Assembly (NCBI GenBank): GCA_963728165.1
Contig: CAVSIY010000002.1
Coordinates: 62,001 to 126,000 of the forward strand
Direction of reading: 5' to 3'
Length of the DNA: 64,000 nucleotides
Origin: Hyphomicrobium_A sp963728165
GTDB lineage: Bacteria > Pseudomonadota > Alphaproteobacteria > Rhizobiales > Hyphomicrobiaceae
In this document: positions 1-7,648 of the stretch, one piece after another
How the letters are laid out: the number at the start of each line of letters is the position of its first letter
Numbering within the stretch: position 1 is the stretch's first letter
Position numbers and translations under genes: made by a program
The notes under the pieces: generated by a model
Database searches by the model: none
Seen by the model: only the letters and a program-made list of their open reading frames with translations
What the model was told of the DNA's origin: nothing

Positions 1-28
1 TCGATGTCGAGGGTCGTGCGCATGCATT

Positions 29-67
29 TGATGCTACTGCATCAGATGCAGTGATGTAAGTGCATCA
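29..67. promoter_or_regulatory. Tandem palindromic operator pair
   Basis: Two related 16-base palindromes stand in tandem. The first, at 29-44, is TGATGC-TACT-GCATCA with perfect 6-base arms. The second, at 52-67, is TGATGT-AAGT-GCATCA with one arm mismatch. Their centres are 23 bases apart, about two helical turns, so two dimers could bind the same face. The site lies beyond the 3' end of pccB and probably controls a gene to the left of the window. Ribbon-helix-helix antitoxins are known to use short tandem palindromes of this kind, but the regulator is not visible here. Confidence 0.45.
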
Positions 68-82
68 ATGCCGGAAGGGGCC

Positions 83-1615
83 CTATAGAGGAATATTGTC
101 GTGCTTCTTCCAGGGGTTCTCGATGTGCTTGTTGCGCAGCATGTTGAGCGCCCGGCAGATGCGCCTCCGCGTCGTGCGCGGCAAGATCACCTCGTCGATG
201 TAGCCGCGCTCGGCGGCCGCAAAGGGGCTCGCGAAGCGCTTCTGGTAGTCGTCGACCCGCTGCTTGATCTTCTCGGGGTCGCCCAGCTCGGAACGATAGA
301 GGATCTCGACCGCACCCTTGGGCCCCATCACCGCGATCTCGGCGGTGGGCCAGGCGTAGTTCACGTCGCCGCGGATGTGCTTGGAGCTCATCACGTCGTA
401 GGCGCCGCCGTAGGCCTTGCGGGTGATCACCGTCACCTTCGGCACGGTCGCCTCGGTGAAGGCGAACAGAAGCTTGGCGCCGTGCTTGATGAGCCCGCCG
501 TACTCTTGCGCCGTGCCCGGCAGGAAGCCCGGCACGTCGACGAAGGTGAGGATCGGAATGTCGTAGCAATCACAAAAGCGCACAAAGCGCGCCGCCTTGC
601 GCGAGGCGTCCGAGTCGAGCACGCCGGCGAGCACCATCGGCTGGTTGGCGACGATGCCGATGGTCGAGCCCTCCATGCGCGCAAAGCCCGTGACGATGTT
701 CTTGGCGAACGCCTCCTGGATCTCGAAGAAGTCGCCCTCGTCCACGACCTTGTGGATCAGCTCCTTCATGTCGTAGGGCTTGTTGGGGTTGTCGGGGATG
801 AGGGTGTCGAGTGAGCCCTCCTCGCGGTCGGGGCTGTCCTTGGTCGGCAGCACCGGCACGCCCAACTCGTTGTTCGACGGCAGGAAGTCCATGAGGCGGC
901 GCATCTGCAGGATCGCCTCGACATCGTTCTCGTAGGCGTGGTCGGCGATCGAGGACTTCGTCGTGTGCACCCGGGCGCCGCCCAGCTCCTCCGCCGTCAC
1001 CGTCTCGTTCGTCACCGTCTTCACCACGTCGGGACCGGTCACGAACATGTAGCTCGTGTCCTTCACCATGAAGATGAAGTCGGTCATCGCCGGCGAGTAG
1101 ACGTCACCGCCCGCGCACGGGCCCATGATGACCGAGATCTGCGGGATGACGCCGGAGGCGAGCACGTTGCGCAAGAACACCTCGCCGTAGCCGCCCAGCG
1201 CCGCCACGCCCTCCTGGATGCGCGCGCCGCCCGCATCGAACAGACCGATGATGGGCGCGCGGTTCTTCAAGGCCATGTCCTGGATCTTGGTCATCTTGGT
1301 GGCGTGCGTCTCGCTGAGGGAGCCGCCGAACACGGTGAAGTCCTTGGCGAACACGTAGACGACGCGGCCGTTGATGGTGCCCCAGCCGGTGACCACGCCG
1401 TCGCCGGGAATCTTTTGCTTGTCCATGCCGAAGTCGGTGCAGCGGTGCTCGATGTACATGTCGAACTCCTCAAAGGAGTTCTCGTCCATCAGAAGCTCGA
1501 TGCGCTCGCGCGCGGTGAGCTTGCCGCGCTTGTGCTGCGCATCGATGCGCGCCTGACCGCCGCCGAGGCGGGCGTCCGCCCGGCGTTTCTCCAGCTCTTC
1601 GATGATGTCCTTCAT
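83..1615 (-). CDS. pccB: Propionyl-CoA carboxylase beta subunit
   Basis: This is the 510-residue carboxyltransferase subunit. It moves the carboxyl group from biotin on the alpha subunit to propionyl-CoA, giving methylmalonyl-CoA in the cytosol during propionate, odd-chain lipid and branched amino acid breakdown. Family motifs are clear: GGARIQEG, GPCAGGDVYSPA, VDVPGFLPG and RKAYGGAYDVM, in the order expected for the two crotonase-like halves. The length is normal for PccB. The start at 1615 (MKDIIEELEKRR) is chosen over an upstream in-frame codon at 1660 because an AGGGA ribosome site precedes it and homologues begin there. The alpha (biotin carboxylase) subunit is not in the window. Confidence 0.96.
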   Translation of the reverse strand: MKDIIEELEKRRADARLGGGQARIDAQHKRGKLTARERIELLMDENSFEEFDMYIEHRCTDFGMDKQKIPGDGVVTGWGTINGRVVYVFAKDFTVFGGSLSETHATKMTKIQDMALKNRAPIIGLFDAGGARIQEGVAALGGYGEVFLRNVLASGVIPQISVIMGPCAGGDVYSPAMTDFIFMVKDTSYMFVTGPDVVKTVTNETVTAEELGGARVHTTKSSIADHAYENDVEAILQMRRLMDFLPSNNELGVPVLPTKDSPDREEGSLDTLIPDNPNKPYDMKELIHKVVDEGDFFEIQEAFAKNIVTGFARMEGSTIGIVANQPMVLAGVLDSDASRKAARFVRFCDCYDIPILTFVDVPGFLPGTAQEYGGLIKHGAKLLFAFTEATVPKVTVITRKAYGGAYDVMSSKHIRGDVNYAWPTAEIAVMGPKGAVEILYRSELGDPEKIKQRVDDYQKRFASPFAAAERGYIDEVILPRTTRRRICRALNMLRNKHIENPWKKHDNIPL

Positions 1616-1737
1616 GGGCCGTCCCTTGCGCCGAGCGCCCGCCAGGGCGCCCCAGATCAAAGGCGCTCATAGCATGCGTCTCGGCCCGTTGGAACGCGGA
1701 GCCTGCAGGAGAGGGCCCCTAGGAAGCGGATGCCCCC

Positions 1738-2106
1738 TCAGGTCTGCTTGCGGCTGGCGAGCCGGTCGCGGATCACCTTGAGGACGGCCTTCACCGCAAG
1801 CCAGATCATGACGACCGAGGCCAATAGGAACGGTATGCCGACGACGGGAACCGCAATATCCACCACCTTGGCCGGGATCAAGCCGAAATGGCCGAGCAGC
1901 AGGATCGCGGAATTGAGCGTGATCAGGCCAATGATCAGCAGCGAGACGCGCATGAGATTGGTATGCTCCCGCCACAGGTAAGCGTGGAGCGGGCTCTTCA
2001 CCCCGCTGTCGCGCAAGTTGGCCCAGATGACGATGGGCATCATCACGACGACGACGAGACTGACGGCGAGATCGGACGTGTCGAGCGGTTGCATCGGCGG
2101 CTCCAT
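1738..2106 (-). CDS. Small three-helix membrane protein
   Basis: This 122-residue protein is not recognised. It has three hydrophobic helices at about residues 11-28, 52-73 and 80-105, and a basic C-terminus (KVIRDRLASRKQT) that suggests a cytosolic tail. It is an inner-membrane protein of unknown function. It lies alone between pccB and the ATP12 gene with gaps of about 90-120 bases, so co-transcription is possible but not shown. An antisense ORF in the same place is less protein-like. Confidence 0.7.
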   Translation of the reverse strand: MEPPMQPLDTSDLAVSLVVVVMMPIVIWANLRDSGVKSPLHAYLWREHTNLMRVSLLIIGLITLNSAILLLGHFGLIPAKVVDIAVPVVGIPFLLASVVMIWLAVKAVLKVIRDRLASRKQT

Positions 2107-2198
2107 GTGGTCAGACGCCCGGGAGGTGGGCGGCCGATGCTGCGCACTAAGCCGAGCCCGGCACTATTCCCTCTGGAACACCTGGGGGTGACAAGGCG

Positions 2199-2969
2199 TC
2201 AGGGCTCAGCGAGCAACTTCAGGAACCGGCTCGCAGCCTCCATGTCCACCCCGCGTTTCTCGCGCCGCGCCGCCGCCTCCACGTCGATGCCCCATTTGGA
2301 GATCTGCCAGTCCTCGTCGAGGTGCGCGGCCGCCCAGGCGTCTGCCGCCGAGAGCTTCCCTCTCACATGCGCCAGCGCCAGGATGGCGGAGCCCATCAGC
2401 GTCGTCATCACGTGCAGGCACGCGAGCGCCATGGCGTCGTACGGGGCTACCGCGGCAGCGACGCCGTCGAGCACAGCCTGGCTCTGCTTGACCGGCATCA
2501 CGCCCTCGGCGAGGACGAAGCGGGCGCCGACCTCCGCCTCCATCCAGCGCAGCACCGGGTCCCAGACCTCGGCCTGCAGGCGTGCCAGCGCCTCCGGGGC
2601 CCCGGCGCGGTAGCAGAGGAGGTCGCTGCCGGCGAACTTGACGATGTCGGCCGCTACCTCGCCCTGGTGGTGAACGACCCCGTCGAGCGCCGTGATGGCG
2701 AGCTTCGACAAGGGCATGGTGGCGGGATCGACATGCGTGCCCTGAGCCGCCCATTCCGCCGCCATGGCATCGGCAAGCGCCCGCGTCGGGAGCACGAGCA
2801 GCGCCTTCTTGGGCGTGCGCACCGGCTTACCATCGAGCAGCACCGCAAAGCCGCCGTCCACAGCCGCGACCGTCACGTCCTTGTAGAACCGTTTCGGCAA
2901 AGGGGGCGCGAGCGCCTCCTTGCCGGGGCTCTTGGTCGGCTCTGCCGGCTTGTCGTCGTTGCCCGTCAC
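2199..2969 (-). CDS. ATP12-family F1-ATPase assembly chaperone
   Basis: This 256-residue protein matches the ATP12 family, which in mitochondria chaperones the F1 alpha subunit during ATP synthase assembly and in bacteria is found mainly in Alphaproteobacteria. Seen here are the PKRFYKDV entry motif, the VLLDGKPVRTPKK hairpin region and the EWAAQG...MPLSKLAITALDGV stretch typical of the family. The C-terminal half is alpha-helical and Ala-rich. The start is GTG, overlapping the stop of the preceding HAD gene in a GTGA arrangement, so the two are translationally coupled. The first 25 residues are polar and low complexity. Confidence 0.9.
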   Translation of the reverse strand: MTGNDDKPAEPTKSPGKEALAPPLPKRFYKDVTVAAVDGGFAVLLDGKPVRTPKKALLVLPTRALADAMAAEWAAQGTHVDPATMPLSKLAITALDGVVHHQGEVAADIVKFAGSDLLCYRAGAPEALARLQAEVWDPVLRWMEAEVGARFVLAEGVMPVKQSQAVLDGVAAAVAPYDAMALACLHVMTTLMGSAILALAHVRGKLSAADAWAAAHLDEDWQISKWGIDVEAAARREKRGVDMEAASRFLKLLAEP

Positions 2970-3646
2970 GCGGCCCGCTCCTGGCGCACGAAGAAATCAT
3001 CGATCTCGTCCACCAGGCGATCGCTGCTCTCGATGACGCCGTGGGCTCCGGCCTCGCGCAGCTCCTCGGGCGCGTGGTAGCCCCAGGCGACCCCCAGCGC
3101 CCCCACGCCGGCCGCCAGCGCCATCTCCACGTCGAACGTGGTGTCGCCGACCATGAGGGTGCGCTCGGGCCCCACGTCCGCCTCAGCCATCGCAGCGCGG
3201 ATCATGGCGGGGTGCGGCTTTGAGGGATGGTCGTCGGCGGTCTGCACGGTGAGGAAGTGCGGGGCCCAGCCCTCGCGCTCGAACAGCCGCACGATGCCGC
3301 GCCGCGACTTGCCGGTGGCGATGCCGAGCGCGACGTCCTCGCGCTGCCGCAAGGCCTCGATCGCAGCCGCCACCCCGGGAAACAGCGGCTCGTGCAGGGC
3401 GGGATCGCGTTTGAGCTCCAGAAAGGCCGTGCGGTAGCGCTGGGCCAGCGCGGCGCGCGCATCATCGTCATGCTCGGGCGCCAGTGCGGCGAACGCCTCG
3501 GGCAAAGACAGGCCGACGATGGCGAGCGTCGCCGCCCGCGACGGCGCCGTGAGCCCCAAAGCTTGGAAGGCATGGTCCATCGCCGCGCAGATGCCGTTCT
3601 GGCTGTCGACGAGGGTGCCGTCGCAATCGAGGATGACGAGCTTCAT
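2966..3646 (-). CDS. HAD-family phosphatase (phosphoglycolate phosphatase-like)
   Basis: This 226-residue HAD hydrolase has motif I DCDGTLVDS (nucleophile Asp7, acid/base Asp9), motif II in IATGKS, the motif III lysine in HPSKPHP and motif IV MVGDTTFDVEMA. The helical cap between motifs I and II is the class I type found in Gph/PpaX-like enzymes. The substrate is not evident from sequence. The start at 3646 is chosen because ATGA overlaps the stop of the pseudouridine synthase gene, and the longer ORF adds a non-homologous leader. It is the middle gene of a coupled string ending in ATP12. Confidence 0.9.
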   Translation of the reverse strand: MKLVILDCDGTLVDSQNGICAAMDHAFQALGLTAPSRAATLAIVGLSLPEAFAALAPEHDDDARAALAQRYRTAFLELKRDPALHEPLFPGVAAAIEALRQREDVALGIATGKSRRGIVRLFEREGWAPHFLTVQTADDHPSKPHPAMIRAAMAEADVGPERTLMVGDTTFDVEMALAAGVGALGVAWGYHAPEELREAGAHGVIESSDRLVDEIDDFFVRQERAA

Positions 3647-4641
3647 GCCTCCTCGCTCTCGTAGCGCTTCGCATCGAGGCCCAGCAGGTCCCACGTCGTC
3701 TGCATGTGCTCTGGCAGCGGCGCCGTCACGTCGATCTTGCCGCCGGTAAAGGGGTGCGGCAGCACGAGCCGGCGGGCGTGCAGGTGCAGCTTGGGCTCGA
3801 TCTGCTCTTCCAGTTGGCTCTTGTCGCCGCCATACTTGTTGTCGCCGATGATCGGATGGCCGATGAGCGCCATGTGGGCCCTGAGTTGGTGCTGGCGCCC
3901 CGTCACCGGCTTCAAGGACACCCAGGCCGCCTTGTGCGCCACCCGGTCGATCACCGAATAGTGGGTGGTGGCGTGCATGGCCACCTCCTGCTCGCCCGGC
4001 AGCGCCTTCCTCACGCGGTCGCCCTCGGGGCCGGCCGCCTTCACCAGCGCCGCCTCGATCTTGCCCTGGTGCGGGTGCGGCACGCCCTTCACCAGCGCCC
4101 AGTAGGTCTTGGCGGCGGACCGCGTCTGGAAGATGCGCCCGAGCTTGGCCGCTGCGTCACGGTGCTTGGCGACGAGCAGCACGCCCGTCGTGTCGCGGTC
4201 GAGCCGGTGCACGAGGCGTGGGCGGTCGCCGAAGCGGTCGGCCATGCCGGCCAGCATGCCGTCGAGGTGCCGCTTGGTGCCGCTGCCGCCCTGCACCGCC
4301 AGCCCGAACGGCTTGTTGAGGACGAGAATGTGCTCGTCCTCGAAGAGGATCATGGCCTCGATGCGGTCGCGATCGGCCTTGGAGAGGCCGAGGGGGGGAA
4401 CAAGCGACGGCGCCACTTGCTTCTTGCCCGCCTGCACGATCTTAGGGACGCGCACCTGGGCGCCGGCCTCGAGCCGTGCGTTGGCCTCGACCCGGCGGCT
4501 GTCGACCCGGATCTGGCCGGTGCGCAACAGCTTCTGCAGATAGGCGTAGCCGACGTCGGGGAAATGCAGGCGGAACCAGCGGTCGAGCCGCACGCCCGCC
4601 TCGCTGCCCTTCACCTCGATGGTCGCGACCCGGTCGTTCAT
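3643..4641 (-). CDS. rluC: RluA/RluC-family 23S rRNA pseudouridine synthase
   Basis: This 332-residue protein has an N-terminal S4 RNA-binding domain (about residues 15-70, with YLQKLLRTGQIRVDSRRV) followed by the RluA-type catalytic domain. The catalytic signature HRLDRDTTG contains the nucleophilic Asp148. LVLNKPFGLAVQGGSG and VTGRQHQLRAHMALIGHPIIGDNKYGG are the other family blocks. It converts uridines to pseudouridine in rRNA; RluC is the best guess because an S4 domain is present, but RluD-like specificity cannot be excluded. The start at 4641 gives MNDRVATIEV. Its stop overlaps the next gene by four bases. Confidence 0.88.
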   Translation of the reverse strand: MNDRVATIEVKGSEAGVRLDRWFRLHFPDVGYAYLQKLLRTGQIRVDSRRVEANARLEAGAQVRVPKIVQAGKKQVAPSLVPPLGLSKADRDRIEAMILFEDEHILVLNKPFGLAVQGGSGTKRHLDGMLAGMADRFGDRPRLVHRLDRDTTGVLLVAKHRDAAAKLGRIFQTRSAAKTYWALVKGVPHPHQGKIEAALVKAAGPEGDRVRKALPGEQEVAMHATTHYSVIDRVAHKAAWVSLKPVTGRQHQLRAHMALIGHPIIGDNKYGGDKSQLEEQIEPKLHLHARRLVLPHPFTGGKIDVTAPLPEHMQTTWDLLGLDAKRYESEEA

Positions 4642-4767
4642 AGGGGGATGGCCCAGCCTCTCTCTGGCCCCTCCCACATAGAGGGCCGCGGGCGCGACCT
4701 CAACCGCGCCGGCACAGCGCGGCGCCGGGCGCCGGGTTGCATGGGCACATAGGCGCCTGAAAACGGC

Positions 4768-5006
4768 TCAGGTGGGCTGCTTGCCGGTGCTTCCCGCGCC
4801 AGCGATGATCCAGCCGATGAGCCAGCCGACGATGAGGCCGCCAACGTTGCTCGCCATGTAAACGGCCATGTGCATGCTGTCGGCGTCGTCGGGGCTGCTC
4901 GAACGCACTGGTGGGAGACGACCCAGTCGGCGACTTGAGAACTCAGGAACACGGCCGCGAGGCCGGCGCCGATCACGGCGAAGACCATGGCTATCACGTA
5001 GCGCAT
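4768..5006 (-). pseudogene. Two-helix membrane protein gene with a frameshift
   Basis: Reading from ATG at 5006 (ribosome site GGAGG four bases upstream) gives a hydrophobic N-terminus, RYVIAMVFAVIGAGLAAVF, up to residue 33 (...VVSHQ). Beyond that this frame turns into Arg/Pro/Ser-rich sequence running to 4638. In the -1 frame from 4908 the sequence resumes as a second clean helix (MASNVGGLIVGWLIGWII) and stops at 4768. Joining the frames gives a plausible 79-residue protein with two membrane helices. Either a one-base insertion disabled the gene, or this is a sequencing error or recoding. No classic slippery heptamer is seen at the junction (CACCAGTGC). It begins 28 bases after the amidase gene. 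Confidence 0.6.
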
Positions 5007-5034
5007 CAGACCTCCCCCGGCGCCGCAGCGCCCT

Positions 5035-5580
5035 TCACTTCACTTCCCAAAACCAGATCTCCGAGGCGTTGGCGTAGTTGGAGTAGTAGCCGAGCCAGGA
5101 GAACCATTCGAGCAGCCACTTGGCCGACGAGCGGTAGCCGTTCCACACGTCGATATGATCGCCGGTCGGGTGCCCGCTGTCGGTCGACCGGTTCCAATAG
5201 TCCTGAAAGAAGATGATGCCGGTGCGGCCGAACAGCTTCGGGTAGTAGTGCGCCGTCTCGGCACCGGTGATCTTCTCCAGCGGCCCGAGGCCCGCAATGC
5301 TGGCGTGCGCGATCCCGTTCGCGAGCTGGCTCGCGTTGACGAAATGCATGTCCGAGCGCGGATGCACGCCGCAGGAGGTGCATCCCGAGAGCTGGCTGTC
5401 GTGCACGCCGGCACGCCGCAGGGCGACGCCCATGCGGATCGCGCACTGGTTGTGGAACACGGGAAAGCCCATGGGGATGTGATCACCCTCCATGTTGGTG
5501 AGGGCATGGGGGGCGATGCACGGCGTCGACACCGACTCGTTGATGGGATGCCCCCGCCACAGATCGACGAACTGAACCAT
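5035..5580 (-). CDS. Tae4-like peptidoglycan amidase (orphan T6SS-type effector)
   Basis: This 181-residue protein resembles the Tae4 family of NlpC/P60-like DL-endopeptidases that type VI secretion systems deliver to cut peptidoglycan stem peptides. The catalytic cysteine block HNQCAIRMGVAL (Cys46) matches the family's N-A/Q-C-A-I-R-M motif. The histidine block GDHIDVWNG (His142) matches G-H-A/I-x-L-W-N-G. GRTGIIFFQDYW precedes it, and the C-terminus ends in IWFWEV. There is no signal peptide, as expected for a protein delivered by a machine or released by lysis. No T6SS genes and no recognisable Tai4 immunity gene are nearby. Two extra cysteines (GCTSC) are unusual. Confidence 0.82.
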   Translation of the reverse strand: MVQFVDLWRGHPINESVSTPCIAPHALTNMEGDHIPMGFPVFHNQCAIRMGVALRRAGVHDSQLSGCTSCGVHPRSDMHFVNASQLANGIAHASIAGLGPLEKITGAETAHYYPKLFGRTGIIFFQDYWNRSTDSGHPTGDHIDVWNGYRSSAKWLLEWFSWLGYYSNYANASEIWFWEVK

Positions 5581-5688
5581 CTGACTGTCCCCTTCGACCG
5601 CCGAGCCTCCGGCCCGGCACGCTCGCTCCCTTGCAGCATTATAGGGGGAGGTGGGCCGAGGGGCCAGCCGCCGGCGGAAAGAGCGGCT

Positions 5689-6891
5689 CTAGGCGGCTTT
5701 CTTGCCCCAGTCGTAGTCGGGCAGGTCGATGCGATCGATCAGGCTCGATCCCATGGCGAGCTTGGCCACAAAGGGGATGGCGAAGGCCTTCGTCACCTGG
5801 TTGCGCAGGAAAACGCCAAAGCGGGTCTTAGGCGCAAAGCCTGAGGCAAACTGCTTTGCCGCCTTCTGCTTGGTCGCGATCAATGGCCGCAGCACCGCCT
5901 CGTAGCGCTGGAACGCCGTCTCGGGCGTAGCACCGCGGCGCCCGAGCTCGCCCGCCAGCACATACGCGGCCCCCATGGCGAGCGCCGATCCCTGGCCCGC
6001 CAGCAGCGAGGCGCAGAACGCGGCGTCGCCCACGAGCGCCACTCGTCCTTTCGACCAGGCGTCCATGTGGATCTGGCTGACGCGATCGAAATAGAGATCA
6101 TCGCTTCTGTCGAGCGCCGCCAGGATTTGCGGGCATTCCCAGCCGGCATCGCGGAAGGTCTCGTTGAGCAGCGCCTTCTGCGCGGCGATGTCGTGGGCAT
6201 CGACGGCGGGCGGCCGATCGGCCGCCAATACGAACAGGACCATGGTGCGGTCGCCGCGCATGGCGAAGCGCGCCACCTGCTTTCCCGGACCGGCGTAGCT
6301 GACATAGACGAGCTCGTCGCGCGGGCGGTAGCCCTCGGTTTGGAAGGCGGCGACCATGTAACCGAGGTAGCTCTCGAACTGATCCTGGGGACCGAACACC
6401 AGCCGGCGCACCTCCGAATGCAGGCCGTCAGCGCCGATCACGGCGTCGAAACGCCGCTCGGGCGCGTGGCGGAAGGCGACGCGCACGCTGTCACCCTCGT
6501 CGTCGATCGCTGTAACCGTATCGCCGAATAAAACCTCGCAGCGGCCGGCGATCCTCTCATAGAGGAGCTTCGCCAGCTCGCTGCGGGCGATGCTCAGGTA
6601 GCGCCCGCCCGTGAGGTTGCGGAAGACATCCGCATCGAAGCCGCCGACGCGGCGTCCCTCTCCGTCGACGAGGCGCAACTCCTGCACGTCGTAGCCCTCG
6701 CGGTCGAGTGCCGGCAGCAGCCCCATCTTGTCGGCCACCTCGTAGCCGAGCCCCCAGAAGTCGATGACATAGCCGCCCGTGCGCAGATGCGGCGCACGCT
6801 CGACCAGCGTCGGCGTGATGCCCCGCTCGAGCAGCCAATAGGCAAGTGTCGGACCGGCGATGCCGGCCCCGGATATAAGGATAGATTGCAT
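5689..6891 (-). CDS. FAD-dependent monooxygenase (TetX/PhzS-like group)
   Basis: This 400-residue flavoprotein has the N-terminal Rossmann motif GAGIAGPTLAYWLLERG, a VIGADGLHSEVRR (DG-type) motif near residue 155 and the second FAD motif GRVALVGDAAFCASLLAGQGSALAMGAAYVLAGEL near residue 285. This is the class A hydroxylase pattern, using NAD(P)H and O2 to hydroxylate a small aromatic or similar compound. The substrate is unknown. It is transcribed divergently from a TetR regulator across 120 bases holding a perfect 20-base palindrome, so it is probably the regulator's target and may serve detoxification. Confidence 0.88.
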   Translation of the reverse strand: MQSILISGAGIAGPTLAYWLLERGITPTLVERAPHLRTGGYVIDFWGLGYEVADKMGLLPALDREGYDVQELRLVDGEGRRVGGFDADVFRNLTGGRYLSIARSELAKLLYERIAGRCEVLFGDTVTAIDDEGDSVRVAFRHAPERRFDAVIGADGLHSEVRRLVFGPQDQFESYLGYMVAAFQTEGYRPRDELVYVSYAGPGKQVARFAMRGDRTMVLFVLAADRPPAVDAHDIAAQKALLNETFRDAGWECPQILAALDRSDDLYFDRVSQIHMDAWSKGRVALVGDAAFCASLLAGQGSALAMGAAYVLAGELGRRGATPETAFQRYEAVLRPLIATKQKAAKQFASGFAPKTRFGVFLRNQVTKAFAIPFVAKLAMGSSLIDRIDLPDYDWGKKAA

Positions 6892-6959
6892 ATGCGCACC
6901 TCCGCCCTTGTCGCTCGCAGCGCAGGCAAGAAACCCCTATAGAATGAGCGAACCATTGT

Positions 6960-6979
6960 TGTGTACCAGACGGTACACA
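6960..6979. promoter_or_regulatory. TetR operator palindrome
   Basis: TGTGTACC-AGAC-GGTACACA is a perfect inverted repeat with 8-base arms and a 4-base spacer. It sits between the divergent monooxygenase and TetR genes, near the expected -35 region of the monooxygenase promoter (a TATAGG-like -10 lies about 35 bases nearer that gene). Operators with GTACC/GGTAC cores are typical for TetR-family repressors. The 8+4+8 geometry fits one homodimer. Regulation of both genes is inferred. Confidence 0.7.
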
Positions 6980-7011
6980 CTGCAATTCCATAGCCTCAAG
7001 GTCAAGCCCCG

Positions 7012-7632
7012 ATGAGCCCCCGCCGATTGGAAAAGCTCGATAGCGAGCGCCGCGACCGGCTCTTTCAGAGCGCTGCGGAGGAGTTCGCCGAGCACGGCTA
7101 CGACGCCGCCTCTCTCAATCGGATCATCGAGAAAGCCGGAATCGGGAAGAGCTCCCTTTATTACTACTTCGACGACAAGGCCGACCTGTTCACGACCATA
7201 GTCGAGCGTGCCGTGGCAATGCTCATCAAGGAGATCGGCGGTTTCGACCCCGGCAGCCTAACGTCGGAAAATTATTGGGACGAGCTCGAGCGTCTGTGCC
7301 GTGCCGTCACCGAACTCAGCGCCCGCAATGCCTGGTATGTGCGATTGGGGCGTCTCTTTTATCAATTGCGCGGCAATCGACGCGAAGGCGCCGCCACCGA
7401 TCGCACGTTCCGCGCGGCCCGAGGCTGGATTCAAAGCCTCATCGAACGAGGACAGGAGCTGGGCGTGGTGCGGACCGACCTGCCCTCGACACTCCTGGTC
7501 GAGGCAACGCTGGGCCTCGGCGAAGCCGTCGACCGCTGGTTCATGAAGCATTGGGACGATTTCGACGAAAGAGAGCGCGTTCGGCTTGCCAGCGAGCAGC
7601 TCCAGCTTTTTCGGCGTCTGCTGTCGCCTTGA
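7012..7632 (+). CDS. TetR/AcrR-family transcriptional regulator
   Basis: This 206-residue regulator has an N-terminal TetR helix-turn-helix at about residues 12-58 (LFQSAAEEFAEHGYDAASLNRIIEKAGIGKSSLYYYFDDKADLFTTI), the characteristic YYYF recognition region included. The C-terminal ligand domain is divergent, so the inducer is not predictable. It faces away from the flavin monooxygenase gene, and the palindrome at 6960-6979 lies between them. The simplest reading is a local repressor that releases the monooxygenase, and itself, when a small lipophilic or aromatic ligand is present. Confidence 0.92.
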   Translation: MSPRRLEKLDSERRDRLFQSAAEEFAEHGYDAASLNRIIEKAGIGKSSLYYYFDDKADLFTTIVERAVAMLIKEIGGFDPGSLTSENYWDELERLCRAVTELSARNAWYVRLGRLFYQLRGNRREGAATDRTFRAARGWIQSLIERGQELGVVRTDLPSTLLVEATLGLGEAVDRWFMKHWDDFDERERVRLASEQLQLFRRLLSP

Positions 7633-7648
7633 CAGGCGCCCCCGATGA

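Noticed and set aside
4638..4767. Arg/Pro/Ser-rich C-terminal continuation of the small membrane gene frame to 4638
   Set aside because: It is out-of-frame sequence after a -1 shift, since the alternative frame gives a clean second membrane helix and stop at 4768.
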